Position numbers and translations under genes: made by a program
Assembly: GCA_002471225.1 (NCBI GenBank)
Contig: DKPO01000020.1
Location: forward strand, 79,324 to 101,592
From: Porphyromonadaceae bacterium UBA7332
GTDB taxonomy: Bacteria > Bacteroidota > Bacteroidia > Bacteroidales > UBA7332
Length of the DNA: 22,269 nucleotides
Reading direction: 5' to 3'
Notes under the pieces: model-generated
Database searches by the model: none
The model's input: the letters and a program-made list of their open reading frames with translations, nothing else
Told to the model about the DNA's origin: nothing
Part shown: positions 1 to 8,626 of the stretch, piece after piece
How the letters are laid out: every line of letters begins with the position of its first letter
Position numbering within the stretch: position 1 is the stretch's first letter

Positions 1-279
1 ATCGTGATGATCATTCATGACCTTAATATGGCCAGCGAATACTGTTCGGACCTTTTTCTGATGAAGAAAGGAAGTCTTTATCGGGCTGGTACGCCAACGG
101 ACGTATTGACTTATGAGCATATTGAGGAGGTGTATAAGACAATCGTATTGGTCGGGAATAACCCGCTGTCAGATAAACCTGTGATTTATCCGGTTTCGGG
201 AAAACGATTAGATGAGCATAAGAATCAATATGAGAAACAAAAAGATACTTTGGTTAGTACGCCACGGACAAACCATTGA
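1..279 (+). CDS. ABC transporter ATP-binding protein, C-terminal part (probably corrinoid/iron-chelate uptake)
   Basis: The frame is open from the first base, so only the C-terminal ~92 residues are present. The visible start, VMIIHDLNMASEY, is the switch region of an ABC ATPase with its H-loop histidine. Next comes the short strand and turn reading MKKGSLYRAGTP and a helix typical of the FecE/BtuD/HmuV group, which energise uptake of B12, haem and siderophores. The Walker A, Q-loop and signature motifs lie before the window. Its place directly ahead of a B12 operon suggests it is the BtuD-type subunit that takes corrinoid from the periplasm into the cytoplasm. That substrate is inferred from context. 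The gene overlaps the next one by about 50-68 bp in another frame, an unusually long overlap that suggests a shared transcript. Confidence 0.85.
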   Translation: MVMIIHDLNMASEYCSDLFLMKKGSLYRAGTPTDVLTYEHIEEVYKTIVLVGNNPLSDKPVIYPVSGKRLDEHKNQYEKQKDTLVSTPRTNH

Positions 280-805
280 GAATATAGAAAACATCTGTCA
301 GGGACAAACACCGGGAACACTTACTGAAAAAGGTATTGCACAAATGCAGGTACTTGGTGAGAATTTAAGCGCCCAAACGTTTGATATCATTTATACCAGT
401 GATCTGAAAAGAGCTGTAGATTCAGCACGATTGATTTGTGAAATACAGCAAGGTCCGGTAAGGTTGATTGAAGATAAGCGTTTGCGTGAGCGTTACTTCG
501 GAAGTTTTCAGGGAATGAAATTTCCGGAGGACAGGACAAGCTTTAATTATCCCGATGATGTAGAGTCGTTCGAACAGATGGGAGAGAGGCTTTCTTCTTT
601 TCTTCAGGACTTATTGTATAGTGAAACGGACGAGCATGTACTGATCGTGACACACGGAGTAGCACTTCGCGTTTTACTCTCCTTACTTCTTTCGGGTGAC
701 ACCGCACAAACGGACTATTTTCCTTCATTGAAGAATGCTTCGGTAACCCGCGTGGAAACAGAAAATGGAAAGGTCACGGACCTTCGATTTGAACCAATAA
801 ATTGA
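230..805 (+). CDS. Histidine phosphatase family protein (alpha-ribazole phosphatase-like)
   Basis: This is a member of the histidine phosphatase (phosphoglycerate mutase-like) superfamily. An N-terminal RHG motif (LVRHGQT) carries the phospho-accepting histidine, LRERYFGSFQG follows in the middle, and the second catalytic histidine lies in VTHGVALR (nucleotides 653-655). I chose the ATG at 230 because its product, MRNKKILWLVRHGQT, begins right at the first beta strand. An in-frame ATG at 212 would add six residues and cannot be excluded, and there is no Shine-Dalgarno sequence to decide. Its neighbours suggest a phosphatase acting on alpha-ribazole phosphate or a cobalamin phosphate, but this superfamily is broad. 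A second member (5578-6132) sits inside the operon proper, so either could be the true CobC. Confidence 0.85.
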   Translation: MRNKKILWLVRHGQTIENIENICQGQTPGTLTEKGIAQMQVLGENLSAQTFDIIYTSDLKRAVDSARLICEIQQGPVRLIEDKRLRERYFGSFQGMKFPEDRTSFNYPDDVESFEQMGERLSSFLQDLLYSETDEHVLIVTHGVALRVLLSLLLSGDTAQTDYFPSLKNASVTRVETENGKVTDLRFEPIN

Positions 806-834
806 AATTGAAATAGAACAACTTATTAACTGAT

Positions 835-1006
835 ACTTGTATCTGATAAAGGGAATTTGGTAAGCTTTTGAAAAAAAGCAAATCCAAAGCTGTACCCGCA
901 GCCGTATACTCTGTCAAGACTGTCAAATAAAATGAGTCACTGTCTGCTTCACGCGGATGGGAAGACTTTGACAGTTGGAGTGAGCCGGAAGACCTGTCGG
1001 ACAAGT
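835..1006 (+). promoter_or_regulatory. Cobalamin (AdoCbl-type) riboswitch upstream of btuB
   Basis: The 342-bp gap between the phosphatase and btuB holds the conserved cobalamin aptamer core. It reads AAGGGAATTTGGT, then AATCC, then GCTGTACCCGCAGCCGTA at 858-905, and the B12 box AGCCGGAAGACCTG at about 983-996. Closing stem P1 can form between ACTTGT (835-840) and ACAAGT (1001-1006). A 9-bp side stem pairs ACTGTCAAA (919-927) with TTTGACAGT (967-975). In this family, binding of the coenzyme lowers expression of the gene downstream, here btuB and probably the whole cob row. Exact edges and the aptamer subclass need a covariance model. No convincing promoter consensus was found just upstream. 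Confidence 0.93.
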
Positions 1007-1103
1007 TACGAACCTTTGCTTTCGGGAATAAGAGCATTATTCGTGTCTAATTTACTTGAACCTGATTGACGTCTAAGGTCTTAGCAATTACACACATCCT
1101 CGA

Positions 1104-1132
1104 AAGTTAACGGTTAAGCACTTGTTTAACTT
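1104..1132 (+). promoter_or_regulatory. Candidate expression-platform hairpin between riboswitch and btuB start
   Basis: A perfect 7-bp inverted repeat, AAGTTAA (1104-1110) and TTAACTT (1126-1132), encloses a 15-base loop and ends 15 bases before the btuB ATG. There is no T-run, so it does not look like a terminator. Its position fits a structure that hides or exposes the translation start in response to the riboswitch. Only the inverted repeat is seen; the role is inferred. Confidence 0.3.
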
Positions 1133-1147
1133 AATAACTTTACAAGA

Positions 1148-3274
1148 ATGAAATTGAAATTTCTTGCGGGCAGTTTAGCCCTTTTAGCCACACATCATTA
1201 TTCTTTTTCACAACAGAACGCCGTAAGTCCTCCTAAAGAGGTCGATTTGAAAGAAGTTAATGTAACAGCTTCGCGAATGGAGTTGCCTTTGAAGCGTATT
1301 CCGCAAAAAGTAGAACTAATTAAAAAAGATGCTATTGAGGCTATACCCGGTGAGAATATCGGAGAAATTCTCAAACGGACAACCAACCTGGATATTATTC
1401 AGTATCCGGGAGCTTTAGTAACAGTAGGTATGCGGGGATTTCCTGCAACGGCTCATAGCCGGAGTTATGTCTTGATTCTTATTGACGGGAAACCTGCGGG
1501 AACGAATAACCTGGCGACCATTCCATCGGATATTATTGAGCGAATCGAGGTCGTAAAAGGACCGTACTCTGTTATGTATGGTTCGGATGCCATGGGAGGC
1601 GTAATTAATGTCGTTACCAAAATGCCTGCTGATAAAGCAACGGGGAAAATTGCACTAAGTGCAGGCAGCTACGGACAAAGTAACTTTTCGGCTTATACTT
1701 CGGGTGCCGTATTGCCAAAACTACGTTTCTCGATGGGATACGCAAGACGTGCACAAAACAGTGATTATCGTATAGGTAAATCTAACTTATTGAACGTATC
1801 CTCGCTTGAAGAAGAAATTCTGGATAGAAAATCATACGGAGATGCAATGACTAATACGCAATATCAGATTAATACGCTGAATACAAAATTGCAGTATCTG
1901 ATTGATGATAACTGGTCTGTCGATTACTTCTCAAATATTACAATTTCAAATGATATTGAGACTCCGGGTAATTACTGGCATAGTAATGGTATGTCTAAAA
2001 AGGATATTGATCGTATTGCTAATTACCTCAATATCCGATATAGTAAGGAGAATAATGATTTATTAATCTCGCCTTATCTAAGTACGCAAAATGAAGCCAA
2101 TTACGATAATAATACGGATTCTGCATTTATTAAATCGAATGAAAAGATTAAGCAGTATGGACTAAAAGTCGCCAATACGCATAACTGGGGCGATTTGCGA
2201 TGGTTGGCAGGCGCTGATTTTGATGCTTTTGAAGTGCATTCAAAGAAATATTCAGACAAATGGGTACCGACAACTCCTTTACGGCCGAATCATACACGCA
2301 CCGCAGCCTCGGCATTTACTCAGCTTGCTTATACGTGGAATAATTTATTCGTGAATGCGGGACTACGCTATAACTATATTACCTATACATTGAAGGCTGA
2401 TGAGATGCTGAAAAATGAGAAGAAAACAGCTCATTATTCCAATCTGAATCCTTCCTTGGGTGTTAACTATCGTTTTACGAAAGATTTATATGTACATGCC
2501 AGTGCCGGTAATGCTTTTTATGTACCTGATGCTTACAAAACAGCAGGCGTATATAAGATTGGAAAGAAACTGTATGTCGGAAATCCGGATCTGAAACCGG
2601 AAAAATCGGTATCGTATGACTTGGGCATTAATTATGGCTATAAGGATTACTTTAATATAGATCTGACGTATTTCCAGAATTTTTATGACAATAAAATCGT
2701 AAACGACAATAGTCGTAAAGACACAACTTCCTATAAGAATGCAACGAAAGGCATGATGAACGGATTTGAAGTTTTATTTTCTTCTAATATTGCCTCGTTA
2801 TGGAATGCTCCTTATCGTCTGGAACTATTCGGAGGAGCAACTTATTTCCTGAATGCCAGATTTGATGATGAGGTGAAAACAAAAACAGGAACGATGGAAA
2901 AAGTCAGAAAGGATATGTTGTACATACGAAAAGCGACAGCCAATTTCGGGATCGGGTTTGATAATAATCAGGGATTCTCGGCGCGAATGACAGCACGTTA
3001 TATCGGACATCGTCTGGAGAATGACTGGAACGGCAATCAGAGACCGGATATTACTTCCGGCGATTATTATGATCATGGCGGATATCAGGCATCGGATAAA
3101 ATTCTTCGCCACCCGTCTCATCTGATTTTTGACTTATCGTCACACTATGATATTAATAAGCATTTTCGTGTAGGTTTTTCGGTGACGAATTTATTTGATG
3201 AAAACTATACGGAAAAAGACGGTTATAATATGCCCGGACGTAGCATCATGGGACATGTGAGTTATCAATTCTAA
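1148..3274 (+). CDS. btuB: TonB-dependent vitamin B12 outer-membrane receptor BtuB
   Basis: The 708-residue protein has a Sec signal peptide (about residues 1-21, before QQN). A TonB-box-like strand KEVNVTA follows at 35-41. The plug domain (~45-155) contains GMRGF, LILIDGKPAG and the closing IERIEVVKGP...YGSDAMGGVINVVTK signature. The rest is a 22-strand-type barrel that ends in an aromatic strand (GHVSYQF) for BAM-dependent insertion. The length is usual for the family. It is the first gene after the cobalamin riboswitch and lies 12 bp before cobU, which makes B12 or another corrinoid the likely cargo, passed to a periplasmic binding protein and the ABC importer. This looks like a classic single-component receptor, not a SusC homologue, since no SusD partner or N-terminal carboxypeptidase-like domain is seen. 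Confidence 0.93.
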   Translation: MKLKFLAGSLALLATHHYSFSQQNAVSPPKEVDLKEVNVTASRMELPLKRIPQKVELIKKDAIEAIPGENIGEILKRTTNLDIIQYPGALVTVGMRGFPATAHSRSYVLILIDGKPAGTNNLATIPSDIIERIEVVKGPYSVMYGSDAMGGVINVVTKMPADKATGKIALSAGSYGQSNFSAYTSGAVLPKLRFSMGYARRAQNSDYRIGKSNLLNVSSLEEEILDRKSYGDAMTNTQYQINTLNTKLQYLIDDNWSVDYFSNITISNDIETPGNYWHSNGMSKKDIDRIANYLNIRYSKENNDLLISPYLSTQNEANYDNNTDSAFIKSNEKIKQYGLKVANTHNWGDLRWLAGADFDAFEVHSKKYSDKWVPTTPLRPNHTRTAASAFTQLAYTWNNLFVNAGLRYNYITYTLKADEMLKNEKKTAHYSNLNPSLGVNYRFTKDLYVHASAGNAFYVPDAYKTAGVYKIGKKLYVGNPDLKPEKSVSYDLGINYGYKDYFNIDLTYFQNFYDNKIVNDNSRKDTTSYKNATKGMMNGFEVLFSSNIASLWNAPYRLELFGGATYFLNARFDDEVKTKTGTMEKVRKDMLYIRKATANFGIGFDNNQGFSARMTARYIGHRLENDWNGNQRPDITSGDYYDHGGYQASDKILRHPSHLIFDLSSHYDINKHFRVGFSVTNLFDENYTEKDGYNMPGRSIMGHVSYQF

Positions 3275-3286
3275 AATATAAAGATA

Positions 3287-3796
3287 ATGAGAGAGATCAC
3301 TTTTATTACCGGTGGTCAGCGCTCAGGGAAAAGCCGCCATGCTCAAAGCATGGCGGAGTCTCTGAGTGAACATCCGGTGTATCTGGCAACAGCCCGCTGC
3401 TGGGATGCCGATTTTGAGGCACGTATCAAACGACATCAGGCAGACAGAGGGGAGAACTGGATTAACAAAGAAGAAGAAAAACATATTTCCTCTTTGGATT
3501 TGTCAGGGAAGACGGTTCTACTGGATTGTATCACCTTATGGTTAACGAATATTTTTCATGACAATCAATATGATCTGAATCGCTCACTCGAAGAAGCAAA
3601 AGCAGAATGGGACAGATTTATAGATCAGGATTTTACACTGATAGTCGTAAGTAACGAGATCGGAATGTGTTTGCATGCACCGGATGAAATGTCACGTCAC
3701 TTTACCGATTTGCAAGGTTGGATGAACCAGTATATAGCAAAGAAAGCTGATCGGGTTTATGCGATGATTTCGGGATTGCCCCTACAATTGAAATAA
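3287..3796 (+). CDS. cobU: Adenosylcobinamide kinase / adenosylcobinamide-phosphate guanylyltransferase
   Basis: This bifunctional nucleotide-loop enzyme phosphorylates adenosylcobinamide and transfers GMP to make GDP-cobinamide. At 169 residues it has the normal CobU length. The P-loop GGQRSGKS is at 9-16. H50, in RIKRHQADRG, fits the histidine that is guanylylated in CobU. The C-terminal pattern NEIGMC...HFTDLQGWMNQYIAKKAD, ending in SGLPLQLK, is characteristic. The gene is 12 bp after btuB and 15 bp before cobT. Operon placement with CobT and CobS gives the three enzymes that join lower ligand and corrinoid, so the assignment is firm. No oddities were seen. Confidence 0.95.
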   Translation: MREITFITGGQRSGKSRHAQSMAESLSEHPVYLATARCWDADFEARIKRHQADRGENWINKEEEKHISSLDLSGKTVLLDCITLWLTNIFHDNQYDLNRSLEEAKAEWDRFIDQDFTLIVVSNEIGMCLHAPDEMSRHFTDLQGWMNQYIAKKADRVYAMISGLPLQLK

Positions 3797-3811
3797 TAAA
3801 TACGAATAACG

Positions 3812-4813
3812 ATGGATAAAGCGATATGGCATAAAATTAATACCAGAACAAAACCTTTGGGATCTCTGGGAAAATTAGAGAAAATAGCATTTCAGATAGC
3901 CAGTGTGCAACAAACATTGACACCGAAGCTTCATAAGCCTGCGATTTTAGTGTTTGCAGCTGATCACGGAATAACCGATGAGGGTGTTAGCCCCTGTCCG
4001 AAGGAAATTACACATCAAATGGTAATGAATTTTGTGAATGGAGGTGCGGGAATTAATGTGTTTTCGCGTCAGCACGGTATAGAATTGAAGGTAATAGACG
4101 GCGGAGTCGATTATGATTTCGCAGAAGATTTGCCAATCGTTCATCGGAAAATTCAGCGAGGTACAGCAAATATGTTGCTTCAACCGGCAATGAGTGTAGA
4201 TACTTGTCTGAAAGCGATGTCTGTAGGTAGAGAAATGGTGCGTAAAGAGTTTGAAGAAGGATGTAATATTATCGGATTCGGCGAAATGGGGATCGGTAAT
4301 ACATCTGCTGCTTCTTTATTGTTACATAAGTTTTCAGGCTATCCGTTGAGTGAATGTGTGGGTCGGGGAGCAGGATTGGATGAAAAAGGCGTGGAGCATA
4401 AACTTAATATCTTAAGTCAGGTAGCAAATAAATACGATCCGAAGGCTCCTTTAGAAGTCTTAGCTACTTTTGGCGGATTGGAAATTGCAATGATGTGCGG
4501 AGCCATTCTTGAAGCATGGAAACTTAATATGCTGATACTGGCCGACGGATTTATAGCGACATCTGCTTTTATCAGTGCGTATGAAATGCAGCCGGGTATA
4601 TTGAAGAATACAATTTTTTCTCATTCATCGAATGAAAAAGGACATATTCTGATGTTGAAATACCTGAAAGCAGATCCGCTTCTTCAGCTTGACTTGCGTT
4701 TGGGTGAGGGAACAGGTGTTGCATTAGCTTATCCGATTATTCAATCTGCAGTAACGTTTTTAAATGAGATGGCAGATTTTGACAGTGCACAGGTATTTCA
4801 AGTTGATAAATAA
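3812..4813 (+). CDS. cobT: Nicotinate-nucleotide--dimethylbenzimidazole phosphoribosyltransferase
   Basis: CobT transfers phosphoribose from nicotinate mononucleotide to a lower-ligand base such as 5,6-dimethylbenzimidazole, giving alpha-ribazole 5'-phosphate. The 333 residues contain the family marks: TKPLGSLGKLE near the N terminus, FAADHGIT, GFGEMGIGNTSAA, and the catalytic LGEGTGVAL with Glu299 (the counterpart of the known catalytic glutamate). It is slightly shorter than the ~356-residue Salmonella enzyme, within the normal range. Its product is the substrate of the CobS encoded 12 bp downstream. Which base this organism uses cannot be told from the sequence, and no bluB-like base-synthesis gene is in the window. 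Confidence 0.95.
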   Translation: MDKAIWHKINTRTKPLGSLGKLEKIAFQIASVQQTLTPKLHKPAILVFAADHGITDEGVSPCPKEITHQMVMNFVNGGAGINVFSRQHGIELKVIDGGVDYDFAEDLPIVHRKIQRGTANMLLQPAMSVDTCLKAMSVGREMVRKEFEEGCNIIGFGEMGIGNTSAASLLLHKFSGYPLSECVGRGAGLDEKGVEHKLNILSQVANKYDPKAPLEVLATFGGLEIAMMCGAILEAWKLNMLILADGFIATSAFISAYEMQPGILKNTIFSHSSNEKGHILMLKYLKADPLLQLDLRLGEGTGVALAYPIIQSAVTFLNEMADFDSAQVFQVDK

Positions 4814-4825
4814 TCTCTGAAACTT

Positions 4826-5590
4826 ATGAAAAAAGAGTTGAATCTTTTTTTTACCGCCCTTGTTTCCTATACCAGATTGCCTTCGCCGATCAAATTAAAC
4901 TGGTCAGAAAAGATAATGACAGACAGCTTTCGTTATTTTCCGCTGGTTGGTATAGTAACAGGAATTGCCGGCAGTATAATCTATTTGTTCTTGTCTTATT
5001 GGTTTAATCTGCAAATTGCAGTTATCGGGACATTGGCAGGACTTGCTTTGATTACCGGATGTATGCACGAGGACGGACTGGCTGACTTTTTTGATGGTTT
5101 TGGCGGAGGATATAATAAAGAGCGGATTCTGGCTATTATGAAAGATAGTCATATCGGCGTTTATGGAGTGATCGCACTTATTTTACTTTTCCTGATGAAA
5201 GGAATGATTTTTATGAGTGTCGATATGCATGTCTTTCCGCTATTACTGATTAGTGCCGCAGCTTTAAGTCGTGTGCCTCCGTTATTCTTAATAAATACCA
5301 GTAACTATGCGCGATCAGAGTCAAGCAAAGGGGATTATACAAGAAATAAAATATCTCCGGAATCCGTGGCGTTTGCTGTATTAACCGGCGTGCTGCCATT
5401 GCTTTTCTTTTCCTGGGTCTTTTCCGTATTGTCAATGTTAGTGTTAATTATCTTCTTTCTTTTGTACAGAAGCTATTTGCATAAAAAAATAGATGGCTTT
5501 ACGGGCGATACATTAGGAGCATTACAACAATTCTCGGAGATTATCATCTTTTTGTCTTACCTGATGAGCTTGAAATTATGGGGAGTGTAA
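4826..5590 (+). CDS. cobS: Adenosylcobinamide-GDP ribazoletransferase (cobalamin synthase)
   Basis: This integral membrane enzyme condenses adenosyl-GDP-cobinamide with alpha-ribazole (phosphate), completing cobalamin. The 254-residue protein has several hydrophobic spans (about 36-60, 62-80, 110-150 and 175-210). Its Mg-binding signature HEDGLADFFDGFGGG starts at H81, with D83, D87 and D90, and is followed by GYNKERILAIMKDSHIGVYG. The length and motif are normal for CobS/CobV. The last 13 bp overlap the start of cobC in another frame, which points to coupled translation. Identity is firm. Confidence 0.95.
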   Translation: MKKELNLFFTALVSYTRLPSPIKLNWSEKIMTDSFRYFPLVGIVTGIAGSIIYLFLSYWFNLQIAVIGTLAGLALITGCMHEDGLADFFDGFGGGYNKERILAIMKDSHIGVYGVIALILLFLMKGMIFMSVDMHVFPLLLISAAALSRVPPLFLINTSNYARSESSKGDYTRNKISPESVAFAVLTGVLPLLFFSWVFSVLSMLVLIIFFLLYRSYLHKKIDGFTGDTLGALQQFSEIIIFLSYLMSLKLWGV

Positions 5591-6132
5591 TCTATCTGAT
5601 CCGGCATACCTCTGTTGAAAAAATGGAAGGTATCTGTTATGGGCAGAGTGATGTGAAACTAAGTGAATGGTTTGAGCTTGAAGCCGGAAATGTCCAACGA
5701 AAATTAGCAGAAATTTCTTATGACTCGATTATTAGTAGTCCGCTGTCGCGTTGTTGTCATTTAGCGTCCTGTCTGAACGGAACAGTGCATACAGACAGAC
5801 GGCTGATGGAAATGAATTTTGGTGAATGGGAACTTTTACCGTGGACAGAGATTTATCACAGAGCGGAAGGTAAAAAATGGTTCGGAAATTACCTGCACGA
5901 AGCTCCTCCCGGAGGTGAGTCGTTTCAGTCGATGATCAGACGGGTCTCAGAGTTTATCGGAGAAGTGTGTACCGACGATAAAGTCATAGTGATTGTAACC
6001 CATGCCGGAACGATCCGGGCTTTTCTGGCTGCAATGGGTCTGGTAGCTATGGATCAGGCTTTTGATATTCCTGTAGCTTACGGTGAAGTCATAAAAATAG
6101 AAGATAACCGATATAATTATATAACGAAATGA
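5578..6132 (+). CDS. cobC: Alpha-ribazole phosphatase (histidine phosphatase family)
   Basis: The 184-residue protein has an RHT motif (LIRHTSVE) with His10 as the predicted phospho-histidine. RHT in place of RHG is common in CobC proteins. The family segment MNFGEWE follows, and the second histidine, His142, lies in VTHAGTIR. CobC removes the 5'-phosphate of alpha-ribazole phosphate or of cobalamin phosphate. It overlaps cobS by 13 bp and cobQ by 4 bp (ATGA), so it is embedded in the operon, which makes it the better CobC candidate of the two phosphatases in the window. Specificity is inferred from context. Confidence 0.88.
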   Translation: MGSVIYLIRHTSVEKMEGICYGQSDVKLSEWFELEAGNVQRKLAEISYDSIISSPLSRCCHLASCLNGTVHTDRRLMEMNFGEWELLPWTEIYHRAEGKKWFGNYLHEAPPGGESFQSMIRRVSEFIGEVCTDDKVIVIVTHAGTIRAFLAAMGLVAMDQAFDIPVAYGEVIKIEDNRYNYITK

Positions 6133-7589
6133 ATAAATTAAAACCCATCATGTTTGTAGGAACAGGGTCTGATGTCGGAAAATCGGTCATCAATGCAGCC
6201 TTCTGCCGGATCTTTCTGCAAGATGGTTATCATCCTGCCCCATTTAAAGCACAGAATATGTCTTTAAATAGTTATGCAACGAAAGATCAGCTCGAAATAG
6301 GCAGAGCTCAGGCTGTGCAGGCAGAAGCTTGTGGAATCGAATGTTGCGTGGAAATGAATCCCGTATTATTAAAACCTACCAACTATTTATCTTCACAAGT
6401 AGTTCTGAATGGTAAACCTGTAGGGAATAAAACTGCCTCAGAATATTTTCAGCATACGGATCGGGATGAGTTATTTGCTGAGGTGACAAGTGCCTTTAAT
6501 CGTTTGAGCAATCGGTATAATCCGATCGTACTCGAAGGAGCGGGAAGCATATCGGAAATGAATTTATGGGATAAGGATATTGTCAATATGAGAATGGCCT
6601 TATATGCTGATGCTGCAACTTATTTAATTGCAGATATTGATAAAGGAGGCGTATTCGCAAGTGTTTACGGTTCGGTGATGCTTCTTCCTGAAAAAGAACG
6701 TCAGGCAATTAAAGGTATCATTATAAATAAATTCCGGGGGGATATCAATCTGTTTACAGAAGGAAGACGTATGCTGGAAGAGTTAACCGGTATTCCGGTA
6801 GTAGCAGTAGTACCTTATTTTCAGGACATATTTATAGAACAGGAAGATTCAGTCTGTATAGAGCGTCAGGACAGTACCAAAGAACAAAAAACGGTTAAGG
6901 TAGCTGTCGTATTGTTGCGTCATATGTCTAATTTTACCGATTTCAATACGATCGGACAACTCGATGATGTTCTCTTAACTTATGTGCATAATCCACGCGA
7001 AATCGATTCGGCAGATATAGTTATTATACCCGGATCAAAGAATACCATTTCGGATCTTGAATACCTCAGAAGCTCAGGAATGGCGAACGCTATTCTTAAG
7101 CATCATAGAAAAGGCAAACCGTTATATGGTATTTGCGGCGGATTCCAGATGATGGGTGAATGGGTAAATGATCCTTTACATATTGAGGGTGATATCTCTT
7201 CTATGCCGGGGTTAGGTATTTTACCCGTTTCTACAACTATCGGGGAGGGAAAAGAGACGCGTCAATGCAGCTTTACGATGGTGAATCAGGAAGGAAAGGG
7301 AGAAGGATACGAAATCCATGCGGGTGAAACGCCGACAGACTCTCCTTTTGCGATATTGGATAATGGTAAAAAAGATGGTTACTATTTGAATAATTCTACC
7401 TGGGGAACTTATATACATGGAGTTTTGGATAATACAGATGTTATCCGGTCAATTCTCTCACAGGTTAATCACACGATAGATTTGACTGTCGATTATAAAT
7501 CCCGTAAGGAGGAGAATTATAATTTATTAGCTGAATGGGTTCGTAAACACACAGATATGGAATATATCTATCAAACCTTACATATATGA
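6129..7589 (+). CDS. cobQ: Cobyric acid synthase, glutamine-hydrolysing
   Basis: CobQ (CbiP) amidates adenosylcobyrinate a,c-diamide at four side chains to give adenosylcobyric acid, with ATP and glutamine. The 486 residues hold an N-terminal dethiobiotin-synthetase-like domain (MFVGTGSDVGKS P-loop, PFKAQNMSLNSYAT, IGRAQAVQAEA, LEGAGSISEMNL) and a C-terminal class I glutamine amidotransferase domain. In the latter, YGICGGFQMMG places the nucleophile at Cys336 and TYIHGVLDN places the partner at His430. Length and domain order are normal. It overlaps cobC and cobD by 4 bp each (ATGA). The enzyme before it in the pathway (CbiA/CobB) is not in the window, so its substrate must come from elsewhere in the genome or from outside. 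Confidence 0.95.
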   Translation: MNKLKPIMFVGTGSDVGKSVINAAFCRIFLQDGYHPAPFKAQNMSLNSYATKDQLEIGRAQAVQAEACGIECCVEMNPVLLKPTNYLSSQVVLNGKPVGNKTASEYFQHTDRDELFAEVTSAFNRLSNRYNPIVLEGAGSISEMNLWDKDIVNMRMALYADAATYLIADIDKGGVFASVYGSVMLLPEKERQAIKGIIINKFRGDINLFTEGRRMLEELTGIPVVAVVPYFQDIFIEQEDSVCIERQDSTKEQKTVKVAVVLLRHMSNFTDFNTIGQLDDVLLTYVHNPREIDSADIVIIPGSKNTISDLEYLRSSGMANAILKHHRKGKPLYGICGGFQMMGEWVNDPLHIEGDISSMPGLGILPVSTTIGEGKETRQCSFTMVNQEGKGEGYEIHAGETPTDSPFAILDNGKKDGYYLNNSTWGTYIHGVLDNTDVIRSILSQVNHTIDLTVDYKSRKEENYNLLAEWVRKHTDMEYIYQTLHI

Positions 7590-8626
7590 TAAACGGGCAT
7601 GGTAATAATCTACAGGATTATGGAGATAAAATAAAGATGGATTTTAGTTCTAATATAGCCTTTAATCATTCGGCAGAGCAAATCGGGAATCATTTGAAAA
7701 AATCGATGCATCTCATATCGAATTATCCTGATCCTGTAGCCAAAGAACTGACTCAGTTATTGGCCGATCATCATCATGTATCGACTTCGCATATATTGGT
7801 TACGAACGGTTCTGCTGAAGCGTTTTATCTGATAGCTCACTTGTTTCAGGGAGTAAATACAGCTATTTATACACCGGCATTTGCTGAATATGAAGATGCT
7901 TGTAAATTGTATAATCACAAGTTGTCTTTTCATCCGCTTAAGGAGTTTGATTCAGAAACGATCGCCGCGTATAATACGGTTTGGCTGGGAAATCCGAATA
8001 ATCCGGACGGAACCTTTCTTTCCCGTTCAAAAATAGATGACTATTGTCAGAGGTCTGCGCATACACATCTGATCGTGGATGAAGCTTATACGCATTTATG
8101 TAGTCCGTTATCCACCTCTTTGCGGGGGCATATTCATGCAAATCTGATAACGGTACATTCTCTGACAAAAGCTTTTGCCATTCCCGGCTTAAGGTTAGGA
8201 TATATTATTGCACATCCATCCTTAATAACACGTTTGGCTGAGATGCGTCCACCGTGGACCGTTAATGCTTTGGCTCTTGAAGCAGGTTGCTATATAATGA
8301 AGAATTATGATCGTTTGCATCCCTCGCTTACAGTTTTGCAGGAGGAGTCTGTCTTTCTTCAAAAGAGCCTGGATGCTATTGACGGAATTAAAGTATATCC
8401 TTCATTATGTAATTTCTTTTTATGTGAATTAGCTGATATAACAGCGTCAGAATGCAAGCAAATATTGATAGATAAATATGGAATCCTTATTCGTGATGCT
8501 TCGAATTTCAGAGGTTTGACGATAAATCATATTCGTATAGCTGCACAGTCTCACCATGTAAATTTAAAACTGATTGATGCACTTCATGAAATTATGCAAT
8601 TAAAAAGAACACAAACAGGACGTTGA
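7586..8626 (+). CDS. cobD: PLP-dependent aminotransferase-fold protein, probable threonine-phosphate decarboxylase
   Basis: This is a 346-residue fold-type I PLP enzyme of the class I/II aminotransferase family (HisC-like). Visible landmarks are VTNGSAEAF (cofactor phosphate loop), NPNNPDG, VDEAYTHL (the Asp that contacts the pyridine nitrogen), and HSLTKAFAIPGLRLGY with Lys195 as the Schiff-base lysine. By sequence alone HisC would be possible. Its place between cobQ (4-bp ATGA overlap) and cbiB (1-bp overlap) argues for CobD, which decarboxylates L-threonine-O-phosphate to aminopropanol phosphate, the substrate of CbiB. The extra C-terminal cysteine-rich metal-binding domain of some CobD proteins is absent. 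Confidence 0.88.
   Translation: MINGHGNNLQDYGDKIKMDFSSNIAFNHSAEQIGNHLKKSMHLISNYPDPVAKELTQLLADHHHVSTSHILVTNGSAEAFYLIAHLFQGVNTAIYTPAFAEYEDACKLYNHKLSFHPLKEFDSETIAAYNTVWLGNPNNPDGTFLSRSKIDDYCQRSAHTHLIVDEAYTHLCSPLSTSLRGHIHANLITVHSLTKAFAIPGLRLGYIIAHPSLITRLAEMRPPWTVNALALEAGCYIMKNYDRLHPSLTVLQEESVFLQKSLDAIDGIKVYPSLCNFFLCELADITASECKQILIDKYGILIRDASNFRGLTINHIRIAAQSHHVNLKLIDALHEIMQLKRTQTGR

Noticed and set aside
774..1037. Minus-strand reading frame across the riboswitch
   Set aside because: It is fully explained as the complement of the conserved aptamer and matches no known family.
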